64,000 bases of DNA from Balneola sp. (GCA_002694685.1 NZMW01000013.1:1-64000); one strand, 5' to 3'. Counted from the stretch's first letter, positions 1 to 8,909 are shown. The notes: a model not told the origin generated them from the sequence alone. Translations and numbers: made by a program.

Positions 1-8
1 CCCCCCGG

Positions 9-161
9 TTGTCACCCAGAGCGTTTATCAAATATAATAAGGGTTACATTGTATTTCGCGAAGGGTCTCAAAGTTCGAAATACTCAATTGTATTATACAT
101 TGAGATCCTTCGCGTTAAACAATTGTGTTTAGTATGGCTCTTTATGCGCTCTGGATGACAA
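9..161. repeat. Nested inverted-repeat element
   Basis: Two inverted repeats lie one inside the other. The outer arms at 9-23 and 147-161 are 15 bases long and complementary with one mismatch; the inner arms at 57-70 and 101-114 are 14 bases long, again with one mismatch. The whole stretch could fold as one long hairpin. The arm texts resemble short palindromic intergenic repeats of the GTCATCC and CGAAGGATCTC type seen in many bacterial genomes. Only one copy is visible here, so membership of a dispersed family is inference. No gene is seen between it and the window edge. Confidence 0.6.
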
Positions 162-257
162 TTTCAGATACCTTATTTCGTGCTCACATTTTTAGGAACG
201 AAAAACCCCGATTTCCACTTTTCTTGTGTGACTATTTATCAAGAAAGAAATCATATT

Positions 258-977
258 ATGGATAATAAAATTGTATTAATTGTTGGCGGTTCAGGTGGAA
301 TTGGAAGTGCAACGGCTAAAAAATTTGGTGATGCAGGGGCTAAGGTGGTTCTTGCTTCAAGAAATAAAACAAACGTTGAAAGCGTAGCTAAAGAAATTAA
401 TGATGCCGGCGGAGAAGCTTACGCGATTGAGGTCGATGCCAAAGACCAAGCTTCAGTAGAGAAAATGGCAGAAGAGATTAGCAGTCAGCTTGGTAAAATT
501 GATATACTCATCAATGCATTTGGTCAGGGTATCATCCAGCCCTTCTTGGATATTGATCCAAAAGATGCCAAAGAAATCATCGATACCAATGTGTACGGTA
601 CTTTTCTAGTTACCCAAACCGTGATGAAAAATATGAACGAGGATGAGACTACTTCGGTGGTTATGTTTCCCGGTACTATGGGTAAATATGTAATGAAGAA
701 TGCATCTGTTTACGCGGCATCAAAATTTGCCATCCAAGGGTTTACCAAAGCACTGGTTGAGGAACAGCGTCGCGGTAAAACAAAATTCTCCCTGCTCTAT
801 TTAGGCGGAGTTGACACTGCTTTTTGGGATGATGACAGAGTAAACATGCGGGTCAAGAAAGACATGATGCTAACCCCTGATGAAGTTGCTGATGCCGTAT
901 TTTACGCAGTAAATCAGCCTTCAGGTTCTGTAATGAATGAAGTGGTTATTCAGCCTGAAAGTCATCAGTTGGTTTGA
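258..977 (+). CDS. SDR family NAD(P)-dependent oxidoreductase
   Basis: This is a 239-residue classical short-chain dehydrogenase/reductase, probably cytosolic, reducing or oxidising an unknown carbonyl or alcohol. The Rossmann motif GGSGGIG is at residues 10-16, Arg35 after the second strand suggests NADP(H), NAFG (86-89) stands for the usual NAG motif, Asn111 is present, and the catalytic pair is Tyr152-Lys156 in YAASK. The catalytic Ser is not where expected: Gly139 sits 13 residues before the Tyr, with Thr140 next to it. The frame opens upstream at a GTG (180), but ATG 258 gives the normal SDR N terminus. The 3' end lies 2 bases from a decayed SRPBCC gene on the other strand. Substrate cannot be told from sequence. 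Confidence 0.88.
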   Translation: MDNKIVLIVGGSGGIGSATAKKFGDAGAKVVLASRNKTNVESVAKEINDAGGEAYAIEVDAKDQASVEKMAEEISSQLGKIDILINAFGQGIIQPFLDIDPKDAKEIIDTNVYGTFLVTQTVMKNMNEDETTSVVMFPGTMGKYVMKNASVYAASKFAIQGFTKALVEEQRRGKTKFSLLYLGGVDTAFWDDDRVNMRVKKDMMLTPDEVADAVFYAVNQPSGSVMNEVVIQPESHQLV

Positions 978-979
978 TC

Positions 980-1434
980 TTAGTCTTCCACGTAATTTTT
1001 AAGCCCTGAGGTATATCTTGCTGATGTGTTTCTGAATTGGGGACGCACCAGCAGTTTATCCATGAGCATCCCAAAAGCACCAAACTTTTGTTTATAGCTA
1101 AAGGTCAATGATACTTCTGTCTGATCTTTAGACAGTGGTTTTAAATTCAGAATCCCTCTCATAAATGAATAAGGCGGAAGCATCTTTCCGCCTATTACTT
1201 CGGTCTAAATTAATTCACCACCTATCAATTCAGAGATTAATTCTTCCATGGTTCCCATGGGTTTTAATTGGCAGTATCTTTTTGACCCCTTCCTGATTGT
1301 TTATCACTAGTCATGTAGGGTTCTTTTATAAGCGGATGATAACGCTTGATATCACGGGGGAACTTTACAGCATCCCAAACAGCATGGATTGCCCTATTAA
1401 TAATAACAGTAGATCTTAAAACGGTGTAGTTCAT
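980..1434 (-). pseudogene. SRPBCC family protein, broken by frameshift and stop
   Basis: Read on the minus strand from an ATG at 1434, the frame begins like an SRPBCC/polyketide-cyclase-like protein (MNYTVLRSTVIINRAIHAVW, then an HPLIKE segment). Near the G run of the minus strand (1286-1289) the similarity moves into another frame, which continues with GSKRYCQLKPMGTMEE. A TAG at 1205-1207 then interrupts this second frame, which resumes and ends at 980 with the family's typical C terminus (KPLSKDQTEV, YKQKFGAFGMLMDKL, GLKNYVE). The rebuilt length of about 150 residues equals that of an intact family member, so the gene is complete but disabled by one frameshift and one nonsense codon. A single error could be a sequencing artefact; two lesions favour a real pseudogene. 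Confidence 0.8.
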
Positions 1435-1593
1435 CGTGTTTGCTTTAGTTGATCAGGGGCAAGAAGATTCGCACACACAAAATAAAGTGCCCCGAAATTT
1501 GAATGAATCGGCACTTTAAAACACTGACTCTGATCTTTTGTAGGAATGGTATGGCTACTATTGAATACAGAACTCCAACTACTTAAGAGCCCG

Positions 1594-2748
1594 ATGAAAA
1601 CGATACTACCATTATTAATATTCATATCAAGCATATTTCCTGAAGCTGCTTTTGGGCAAGCGTTAGATTATAAAGGGGATAACTTTGAGCTAAGCTCCCA
1701 AATATTAGGTGAGCAGCGAACAGGAAGCATTTTTTTACCTGATTCAGTTAAAGATCCATTACCTGTTTTATATGTATTAGATGGGGAATGGAATCACGAA
1801 CTAGCATCAGGAATCGTTGGGCATTTTATACGATGGGGCCGTATTCCTGACATGGCAGTTGTGAGCTTAAATAATATCAATCGAACTAAAGATTTCACCC
1901 CAACTGAACATGATCAGCGATATCCGGGCAGTGGAGGAGCCAAGCAGTTTCTTGAATTTATAGAGGAAGAACTCATTCCCCACATGGAAAAAGAATACAA
2001 CCTTTCAAATCAGAGAATCTTATTCGGACATAGCTTTGGTGGATTGTTTTCACTTTATACTCTAAAGTCAAAACCAACACTTTTTGATGGATATATAGCC
2101 GTCAGCCCAAGCGTTTGGTGGAAAGATGAATATATGTATGGTTCTTACTCATTTAATGATTTGGACAGTAAGCCGTTTGTATATACAACCGCAGGAACTA
2201 ACGACCGAACCAACATGCAGGCCATAGAGCAGTACATCAATTTCCTAAATGAAAGTGGACATGCAGAGCAACTTGAGCTCTATTCTGATATCCATGAGGG
2301 AGAAAATCATTTTACCAACGTCTCCATCACGCTTCATGAAGGATTGAAAAAACTATTCCCTGTAGAGCAGTTTGAAAGAGCACTTATCTCAGCTTGGACA
2401 AAAGGAGGTAAGGATGAGATTCATTCTGTTTATGAACAGAATGCTCAGGAGTATGGATTTCGGTTTCGGTTACCTGAAGAAGCTATTCGTACTTATGCAT
2501 ATGGCCTCCATGCCCGGGATGGAAAAACACAAGAAGCCATAGATATGCTGAGTTGGCTTGGTTCTGTTTATGATGAAAGTTATCAAGTATTCTATTTTCT
2601 GGGCGCTATTGCCAAAGAAGACGGGAGAAAAGAACTGTCCATATTCAATTATAGAAAAGCACTGGAAGTCGGAAATATGCCTCCCAGAATGCGAACCGTT
2701 ATTGAAAGAAATTTAAATGAAGTTTCGGAAAGCCAGTCAGAGTTATGA
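1594..2748 (+). CDS. Exported alpha/beta-hydrolase, putative esterase (PF00756-like)
   Basis: A 384-residue protein with a signal peptide (about 1-22, ending AFGQA). The body resembles the esterase D / enterochelin-esterase family: an YVLDGEWN strand near residue 68, the nucleophile elbow GHSFGG with Ser147, SPSVWW shortly after, and a likely catalytic His in GENHF. The last 120 or so residues look helical and TPR-like, an extension beyond the hydrolase fold. ATG 1594 is chosen over a longer frame from 1546 because it begins directly with the signal peptide. It overlaps the next gene by four bases (ATGA), so the two are probably translationally coupled. The substrate is unknown; secreted acyl- or siderophore-ester cleavage are family precedents. 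Confidence 0.8.
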   Translation: MKTILPLLIFISSIFPEAAFGQALDYKGDNFELSSQILGEQRTGSIFLPDSVKDPLPVLYVLDGEWNHELASGIVGHFIRWGRIPDMAVVSLNNINRTKDFTPTEHDQRYPGSGGAKQFLEFIEEELIPHMEKEYNLSNQRILFGHSFGGLFSLYTLKSKPTLFDGYIAVSPSVWWKDEYMYGSYSFNDLDSKPFVYTTAGTNDRTNMQAIEQYINFLNESGHAEQLELYSDIHEGENHFTNVSITLHEGLKKLFPVEQFERALISAWTKGGKDEIHSVYEQNAQEYGFRFRLPEEAIRTYAYGLHARDGKTQEAIDMLSWLGSVYDESYQVFYFLGAIAKEDGRKELSIFNYRKALEVGNMPPRMRTVIERNLNEVSESQSEL

Positions 2749-3620
2749 TGATATTTAAAGTGATACTTCTGCAATCAGTCCTCACTCTTTTTGGTGAGGG
2801 TACACTATCAACAGAAAAAGTTGATTACGGAATTGCATTTACTCCTGATGAAAACGTAGCCTATGTGGTTCGGCATGATGGGGAGTGGGGAAGCAGAGTA
2901 AATCCACCCTCAAAAATTCACAGGTACGTCAAAAAAGATGAAAAATGGATTAATACCGGATATGCAGATTTTAGCGACAAGGACTCCCCCTGGTCTGATT
3001 CAGGCATATTTATTAGCCCTAATGGTGAACTAGCCTTTTTTGTGAGCAACCGACCTTATCAAGGGAAGTCAGGTGAATCGGATCCGGATATATTCATGAT
3101 GACTAAAAATGGAGATAAATGGAGCAAACCTTCAGCTGTCGAGGCGCTAAACTCTCCCGGGTACGAGGCAAGTCCTGTAACTGATAAGGAAGGGAATATC
3201 TACTTCAGCTCTATAAGGCAAGAGGGCTTAGGACTCGGCGATATCTATATGTCCAGAGTTATTGGGACAGGAGAGTATTCAAAACCCGAGCTTTTGGAGG
3301 GTTCTATAAATTCACCCTCTGGCGAATGGAACCTAATTATATCTCCGGATGCTGAGTGGATTATTTTTGAATCCTCTGGTAGAGCAGATGGGAGTTCGCC
3401 TTATGGAGACTTATATCTCAGTAGAAAGAATACCACCGGTGATTGGTCAGAGCCAACGAACTTGAAAGCCTTGAATACCACCGGCTCAGACTTGAACCCA
3501 AGAATTCTATATAAATCGAATAAGCTGGTATGGGCAAGCAGTCAAAAACTTGAACATACTGGCACCGATTTCTTCAGCCTTTCTTTGAAAGAAATAGAAG
3601 TAAACATTAAAGATAATTAA
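2745..3620 (+). CDS. Exported PD40/TolB-like beta-propeller protein
   Basis: A 291-residue protein with a short hydrophobic N terminus (about 1-20) likely to be a signal peptide, followed by repeated PD40-type blades: FISPNGELAFFVSNR, DPDIFMM, EGNIYFSSIR, ISPDAEWIIFESS and GDLYLSRK. Such SPDG...LYF patterns are typical of WD40-like propellers in the TolB and OmpA-linked PD40 families, which usually bind ligands or partner proteins rather than catalyse. It starts inside the stop codon of the preceding esterase gene and is followed 10 bases later by an FG-GAP protein, so it belongs to one transcription unit. Function is unknown beyond a probable periplasmic or surface binding role. Confidence 0.75.
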   Translation: MMIFKVILLQSVLTLFGEGTLSTEKVDYGIAFTPDENVAYVVRHDGEWGSRVNPPSKIHRYVKKDEKWINTGYADFSDKDSPWSDSGIFISPNGELAFFVSNRPYQGKSGESDPDIFMMTKNGDKWSKPSAVEALNSPGYEASPVTDKEGNIYFSSIRQEGLGLGDIYMSRVIGTGEYSKPELLEGSINSPSGEWNLIISPDAEWIIFESSGRADGSSPYGDLYLSRKNTTGDWSEPTNLKALNTTGSDLNPRILYKSNKLVWASSQKLEHTGTDFFSLSLKEIEVNIKDN

Positions 3621-3630
3621 AGGCTTAAGA

Positions 3631-5160
3631 ATGAAGATGAAAATCTGCTTGGGGGTTTTAGTAGCTGCCATACCTATAGCTTTACTAGCATGGTCAATTA
3701 CTTCAATAGGAAAAGAGGTCTATAACCCTTTAGATCAAAGCTCAATTAAATTCGATTACCTACAACACTCTCCACTTAATGGAAAAGAAAGCACCGGTGG
3801 TATCAGCTTAATTGATGTTGACCACGATAATGACTTGGATGTCTATGTCAGCAATGGGTATGATGTTAGTTCATCTCCCCCAGTTCCTCAAAAAAATCGC
3901 TTATATCTTAATGATGGAAAGGGGGTATTTGCCCTGAATGAAGAAAGTATCTTATCTAATGATGTGTTCTTTTCATCAGGAAGCACTTGGGGTGATTTCA
4001 ACAACGACGGACTAATAGATGTATTTATTGCTAATCAACAGTCCCAGAATAACGCTCTATTTGTAAACAAGGGAGAAGGCGAGTTCAAGATGGTAGCCCA
4101 TTCAATAGTCAGCAATGATGCGGGCTATTCCTATTCAGCCAATTGGTCAGATATTGATAATGATGGTGATTTAGACCTGTATGTAGCAAATGGTGGGATC
4201 AGTAATCAGGAACCTGATTTTTTGTACAGGAATGACGGAAACGAAAAATTTTCAAAGGTAGCAAACACGCCAATAACAAAAGATACCGCTTCTACAATTG
4301 GGGGATTGTGGAGGGATTTTAATGGAGACAATCTCCCGGACCTATATGCTTCCTACCGGCTTCAAAAAGATCGCATCTATTTTAATAAAGGTGAATGGGA
4401 ATTTGATGTGTATATGCTTGAAACGCCACAGGCTGAGCGTTTTTCATTTCCTAAAAGTACCGGTACCGTTGGTGATATTGACAATGATGGTGATCTGGAT
4501 ATTTATCAAACATCACTTATGGGAGGGGCTAATTTCCTTTATGTAAATAATGGAAATGGAAATTTTGAGTTTGTTGAAAAAGATGGCCTCACCTCTGTTG
4601 GAGGCCATACTTACGGCACTTTGATGGATGATTTTGATAACGATGGAGATCAGGATATAGCGATTGCTAATTGGGGAAGTGGGGTACAACTTTTCAAGAA
4701 TAAGGGGGCTGAGTTCGAGCTGCTTGTAAATACAGCCTTTCATAATCGGATTTTCTTCGCATCTACTATCACCAGTGGAGATTTCAATAATGATGGTAAG
4801 CCGGATATCATAATCCCACAATGGCCGAATTCGAGAGGTGATTTTGAAAAAAATGAAGTCTATATAAATACATACGAAAAACCGGGGAATTGGATAAAAA
4901 TAAAATTAGAGGGTAGGGAGTCAAACCGTTCTGCTATAGGTGCAAAAATCAGTGCAAAATGCACCGAAAACGGACAGTTGAAAACCAATTCAAAAGGGGT
5001 TTACTCCCAAATCACATGGCGATCACAAGCTGATTTGGTACAGATTATTGGTTTAGGAAATTGTTCTCAAGTTGATGAGATAACTGTTAATTGGCCTTCA
5101 GGAAAAGTCACAATTATGCAAGACATAACTATAAACGAATTTTTGGAGATTAAAGAATGA
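3631..5160 (+). CDS. FG-GAP/VCBS repeat protein with ASPIC/UnbV domain
   Basis: A 509-residue exported protein (signal or anchor helix about 5-24). It carries at least seven calcium-binding VCBS/FG-GAP repeats, each with a D-x-D/N-x-D-G core: DVDHDNDLD, DFNNDGLID, DIDNDGDLD, DFNGDNLPD, DIDNDGDLD, DFDNDGDQD and DFNNDGKPD. These build an integrin-like propeller. The last 90 residues match the ASPIC/UnbV domain (RSAIGAKI, then VDEITVNWPSGKV). The architecture is that of CRTAC1-like proteins common in Bacteroidota; their function is largely unknown, though adhesion or surface binding is presumed. It overlaps the following gene by ATGA, implying coupled translation. A second possible start lies two codons downstream. 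Confidence 0.88.
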   Translation: MKMKICLGVLVAAIPIALLAWSITSIGKEVYNPLDQSSIKFDYLQHSPLNGKESTGGISLIDVDHDNDLDVYVSNGYDVSSSPPVPQKNRLYLNDGKGVFALNEESILSNDVFFSSGSTWGDFNNDGLIDVFIANQQSQNNALFVNKGEGEFKMVAHSIVSNDAGYSYSANWSDIDNDGDLDLYVANGGISNQEPDFLYRNDGNEKFSKVANTPITKDTASTIGGLWRDFNGDNLPDLYASYRLQKDRIYFNKGEWEFDVYMLETPQAERFSFPKSTGTVGDIDNDGDLDIYQTSLMGGANFLYVNNGNGNFEFVEKDGLTSVGGHTYGTLMDDFDNDGDQDIAIANWGSGVQLFKNKGAEFELLVNTAFHNRIFFASTITSGDFNNDGKPDIIIPQWPNSRGDFEKNEVYINTYEKPGNWIKIKLEGRESNRSAIGAKISAKCTENGQLKTNSKGVYSQITWRSQADLVQIIGLGNCSQVDEITVNWPSGKVTIMQDITINEFLEIKE

Positions 5161-6002
5161 ATCCAAGGATAGGGTTAGTATGTATTTTATTGGCAGGATT
5201 CTTGTATTCGTGTCAGAAAAAGGAAGACAGGCCTGAACTAAAAGTATTCACCATTCAGCCTGTTTCAAAGGTGATGATTGTCGGTTCGTATCATTTCGCC
5301 CAGGAATCAGAAACCGATGAATTATCGGAAGAGAATCAGCTTGAGATTGATAAGATTTTAGATGCTCTGGAAAAGTTTTGTCCAACTAAAGTTGTGATAG
5401 AAAAAGAAGCTCAATTCAAGGATCACTTTAACGAAATTTATACAGATTATAGAGCTGGTTCATTTTCTATTGATACTTTGGCAAATGAGACGTACCAGCT
5501 TGGGTTTAAGATGGCACACAGGATGAATCATGGCTCCATTTATCTGTTCGATAATAAACCTGAGTTCATTGGATCATTGGAAGGGTTCACATTTTCGAAA
5601 TTCAACGAATATGCAGCTAAGAACGACTCAGCATTCGCCAGAAAACACATTGATCAGATTATTTCAGCCTTTTCATATAACGATAGTCTGAAAAAAACAC
5701 TTCCTCTATACAAACGAATTAAGCTTCTGAATTCACCAGAGGCCCAGCAGCAGAATACCTACCGGATGCATATGTACGAACTAAGGGCAGGCATTGGTGA
5801 TAACTGGATGGGGCCAGACTGGCTTGGACGTTGGTACCAGCGTAACATACGTATGATGGGAAACTTGTTGAAAATAAGTGAAACTGGCGACCGGCTTTTG
5901 GTGATTGTAGGCGATAATCATAAATGGATCCTCGAAGACTTGATAGACAATACCCCTGAATTAAAAACAGTGAGTACATACAAGTATTTAATGGACGAAT
6001 AG
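5157..6002 (+). CDS. DUF5694-like lipoprotein
   Basis: A 281-residue lipoprotein: the hydrophobic start ends in a lipobox (LYSC, Cys near residue 19). The body resembles the DUF5694 family: VMIVGSYHFA near residue 40, a long helical middle (YRMHMYELRAG, WYQRNIRMMGN) and a closing VIVGDNHKW element. The paired His segments (SYHF near the start, GDNH near the end) recall the TraB/PrgY-like fold, in which such positions may bind metal, but activity has not been shown and I do not assign one. It begins within the stop codon of the FG-GAP gene and closes the four-gene run that starts with the esterase. Confidence 0.7.
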   Translation: MNPRIGLVCILLAGFLYSCQKKEDRPELKVFTIQPVSKVMIVGSYHFAQESETDELSEENQLEIDKILDALEKFCPTKVVIEKEAQFKDHFNEIYTDYRAGSFSIDTLANETYQLGFKMAHRMNHGSIYLFDNKPEFIGSLEGFTFSKFNEYAAKNDSAFARKHIDQIISAFSYNDSLKKTLPLYKRIKLLNSPEAQQQNTYRMHMYELRAGIGDNWMGPDWLGRWYQRNIRMMGNLLKISETGDRLLVIVGDNHKWILEDLIDNTPELKTVSTYKYLMDE

Positions 6003-6089
6003 AAATCGAGTATTCTCTTAATCAAGCCTTTATCACTTGATGTTTATAAATGGAAAATATCCAGTTTACCAAAATGGAATATTAGAATA

Positions 6090-6773
6090 ATGAAGCTGAG
6101 TTTAGTACTCAAATATCTATTGCTTTTGGGATGGTTAGTTTTTGCTATAAATGAACAGTTATATGCACAGACCCCGAAATTAACAAAGGATGAAAAAGCT
6201 ATCTCAAAACACTTTAGTGAGATAAAGAAACGAATGGGCGTAGCAGGATTAAGCCTGACCATCCATTCCATTGCAGAATGCAAAGGTCCTGATGGGGCTT
6301 ATGTCACCAAAGTTGAAAGCAGTGAAGGTCATTTAACCTTTAAACAACAATTCTCTTATCGTGATGAACCAGTTGAATTAAAAATAAATGGTGATGAAGG
6401 AGTTGATGCAGAAGGTGAGAGCATAAGTGAGTTCATGATTTTCTTTGGCAGAATGCATGACTACGTACGAATTGCATTACAGCCAGAATATTTATTTCAA
6501 GAGATCGATTCAGTGATTCAAAAAAAAGACGAGATTAAGTTTTTCGGGAGTGCTGGTTCTGGATACTCAACTGAGTACATAACAAATGCTGATCACAAAC
6601 CTTTGAAATACAGTTTGAATTCAGAAGATAACCAAACGATAACCACGATTTTTGATTCCTGGACATCAACGAAAGAGGGGATAAGAGTACCAGAATTGAT
6701 CCGGATTATTGACGGGGAAAAAGTTTTCACATTTAAATACTCAGAAATAACCGTTCAGATAGAAGAAAGATAA
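6090..6773 (+). CDS. Hypothetical exported protein
   Basis: A 227-residue protein that I do not recognise. A clear signal peptide covers about residues 1-27 (ending YAQT). The mature part is soluble and mixed in charge, with alternating strands, a single Cys in HSIAECKGP, and no obvious catalytic motif. The C-terminal half (IIDGEKVFTFKYSEI) looks like an outer-membrane lipoprotein-sorting or DUF-type beta sheet, but this is only an impression. It follows the DUF5694 gene after 87 bases and precedes a small lipoprotein gene by 11 bases, so it may be cotranscribed with the latter. Confidence 0.6.
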   Translation: MKLSLVLKYLLLLGWLVFAINEQLYAQTPKLTKDEKAISKHFSEIKKRMGVAGLSLTIHSIAECKGPDGAYVTKVESSEGHLTFKQQFSYRDEPVELKINGDEGVDAEGESISEFMIFFGRMHDYVRIALQPEYLFQEIDSVIQKKDEIKFFGSAGSGYSTEYITNADHKPLKYSLNSEDNQTITTIFDSWTSTKEGIRVPELIRIIDGEKVFTFKYSEITVQIEER

Positions 6774-6784
6774 AATCGATTTCT

Positions 6785-7273
6785 ATGATTAAATATATAT
6801 TACTTAGCCTGATCCTTACTTCATGTGTAGACCAGAAATTAAGCAGAATGGTTCATGAAAAAGAGATCATGAAGATGCATGAAGCACAGCGAGAGTATCA
6901 CTTTCAAAAAATGTCAGAAGAGTTTGCAGGTCAGCTTACAGATGACTTTATATCTGTAAACCGAGGAGAGCTATCACAGCAGAGCTTCGAGGAACATAAG
7001 GCCAGGTATGACCGATATTTTGCTTCCGTAGAGTTTGAAAAGTGGGATGATACAGAAAAGCCCATTATTCGTTTTTCCGATGATCATTCCCTTGCATATA
7101 CTATCGTTCAGAAAGACGTTATTGTTAGGTATCCAGACGACAATGGAACAATACTTAGAGATAGCGTCCACTTTGCTTGGCTTGCGGTATACAGAATACA
7201 GAAAGATGGAAACTGGAAGATAGAATCGGTTGCATCAACAAACTCTGAACCGGTTGTCAATAAGTTAGATTAA
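6785..7273 (+). CDS. Small lipoprotein with NTF2/SnoaL-like fold
   Basis: A 162-residue lipoprotein with a very short signal (MIKYILLSLILTSC, lipidated Cys near residue 14). The mature part shows the pattern of NTF2-like/SnoaL or DUF4440 proteins: an N-terminal helix, FISVNRGELS, a central helix with FEKWDDTEKP, then long strands (LAYTIVQKDVIVRY, HFAWLAVYRIQKDGNWKIES). This last strand pair is the most typical piece of the fold. Such domains bind small ligands or have lost activity; the role here is unknown. The gene lies just after another exported unknown and converges on the lysine aminotransferase gene with an 11-base gap. Confidence 0.6.
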   Translation: MIKYILLSLILTSCVDQKLSRMVHEKEIMKMHEAQREYHFQKMSEEFAGQLTDDFISVNRGELSQQSFEEHKARYDRYFASVEFEKWDDTEKPIIRFSDDHSLAYTIVQKDVIVRYPDDNGTILRDSVHFAWLAVYRIQKDGNWKIESVASTNSEPVVNKLD

Positions 7274-7284
7274 CAGCTCTGAAA

Positions 7285-8634
7285 CTAATCAGCAACCGGG
7301 CATTTGTCTAGTGAAGTCTTATATGCTTTTTCCAGTATATCCAGTCCTTCATCAATTTGAGCCTGAGTAATAGTAAGTGGTGGTCTGAACCGAACAGTAT
7401 TAGGTCCGCAGGATAGGATCATTAGTCCATTATTCATGCATTCTTTTATGACTGCATTTCTGGAATGAGTATCCGGTAAATCAATGGCGCAAAAGAGGCC
7501 TTTACCTCTAGGATTGGAGAAATATTCGTGATTGTCAGCTAGCGCTTCCAAACGAGTCTGCAGGTAGTTGCCGACTTTGGCTGCATTATCAACCAGATTT
7601 TCCTCTTCAATGATGTCGAGTATTCGTCCAAACCGGACCATATCAACGAGATTACCACCCCAGGTTGAATTGATTCGGGATGAAACGTGAAAGCAGTTGG
7701 TTTCTACTTCATCAACACGTTTGCCAGCAAGGATGCCGCAGACCTGAGCTTTTTTCCCAAAAGCAAGAATATCCGGCTTCACAAAATGCTCATGCGCCCA
7801 GAATTTCCCAGTCATACCAACACCGGTTTGTACCTCATCATAAATAAGCAAAGCCTCATGTTTGTCGGCAAGATCTCTTAGCGCCTGATGAAATTCAGGA
7901 CGGAAATGTCGGTCTCCACCTTCACCCTGAATCGGCTCAATCAGAATGCAGGCAATATCATCTTTAAACTGCTCGAAATACCGTTCTGCCTGTGTAATAG
8001 CCAGGTCTTCCTGCTGCACGGTTTCCTGAATATTTTCTTTGGTTGCAGGGAAAGTCATGGCGGGACTGATAACCCTTGGCCAGTCAAACTTCGGAAAGTA
8101 TTTTACTTTATTGGGAACCGTATTGGTAACAGAGAGCGTGTATCCCGAGCGCCCATGAAATGCTTTTTCAAAATGAAGGACTTTATGGCCCTTTTCCTCA
8201 CGATAACCCTTTTGAAAGTTTTTCTGCACTTTCCAATCAAAGGCAACTTTCATGGCATTTTCAACGGCTAATGCTCCTCCAGAGATGAAAAAAGAGTAGG
8301 GCATGTAATCAGGAATTCCGACTCGGTCAAAAGATTCCATGAACTCAGCCATGTCTTTGGTGTAGATGTCAGAATTCGATGGCTTGTTAATGGCCACTCG
8401 CCCAAGCTTAGACATGAAGTCATCATCCCCGGCAATTTTGGGGTGATTCATTCCCAGTGGATTAGAAGCAAAAAAGGTGAAGAAATCGAGATACCGTTTT
8501 CCGGACTTGGAATCATACAGGTAGGCGCCTTCACTTTCTTCAAGATCAAGCACCATTTCATATCCATCTGTTAGCATATGCTTGCTTAAAACTGAACGCA
8601 CTTCGTTTGGACTAATCGTCATTGTATCCGCCAT
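7285..8634 (-). CDS. lat: L-lysine 6-transaminase
   Basis: A 449-residue class III aminotransferase. It matches L-lysine 6-transaminase, which moves the epsilon-amino group of lysine to 2-oxoglutarate, giving 2-aminoadipate semialdehyde (cyclising to piperideine-6-carboxylate) and glutamate. Visible pieces include FISGGALAVENAMK for cofactor phosphate binding, FEKAFHGRSGYTLS, IEPIQGEGGDRHF, YDEVQTGVGMTGKFW and the PLP lysine in AFGKKAQVCG, a segment characteristic of Lat rather than ornithine or acetylornithine enzymes. ATG 8634 is preceded by a purine-rich AAGAGA and is preferred to a longer TTG-initiated frame at 8673. No dehydrogenase for the semialdehyde is adjacent. It is divergent from the TonB receptor gene across 275 bases. 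Confidence 0.9.
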   Translation of the reverse strand: MADTMTISPNEVRSVLSKHMLTDGYEMVLDLEESEGAYLYDSKSGKRYLDFFTFFASNPLGMNHPKIAGDDDFMSKLGRVAINKPSNSDIYTKDMAEFMESFDRVGIPDYMPYSFFISGGALAVENAMKVAFDWKVQKNFQKGYREEKGHKVLHFEKAFHGRSGYTLSVTNTVPNKVKYFPKFDWPRVISPAMTFPATKENIQETVQQEDLAITQAERYFEQFKDDIACILIEPIQGEGGDRHFRPEFHQALRDLADKHEALLIYDEVQTGVGMTGKFWAHEHFVKPDILAFGKKAQVCGILAGKRVDEVETNCFHVSSRINSTWGGNLVDMVRFGRILDIIEEENLVDNAAKVGNYLQTRLEALADNHEYFSNPRGKGLFCAIDLPDTHSRNAVIKECMNNGLMILSCGPNTVRFRPPLTITQAQIDEGLDILEKAYKTSLDKCPVAD

Positions 8635-8909
8635 ATCATCTCTTCGTTTATTTTCTTTTAAAGAAGCTACCAAATACGGCCTAACGCCTCAATAGCGTTT
8701 AAATTCACTAAAGTTTGAAATGCCGATTTTGGAGTAGTAACTCGTGCGTATAATATGCCACACTATTGGTAAAAAGTTGACCATCGCATGGAAATGCTAT
8801 GAATAAGTTACGAGAACTGTATATGTTGATAGAGAGTTGTAAGGGATATTTTTTTATAATGAGCCTTCACGAAAAATCCATTAAGTATTTGTATCCACGA
8901 AATAGCAGT

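Noticed and set aside
1484-1517. Stem-loop AAAGTGCC...GGCACTTT ahead of the esterase gene
   Set aside because: No T run on the plus strand; a T-rich tail exists on the minus strand but no minus-strand gene ends there. Only an 8-base stem with an 18-base loop.
8799-8909. Longer 5' end for the TonB receptor gene
   Set aside because: The added residues do not look like a signal peptide, whereas ATG 8910 begins one directly.
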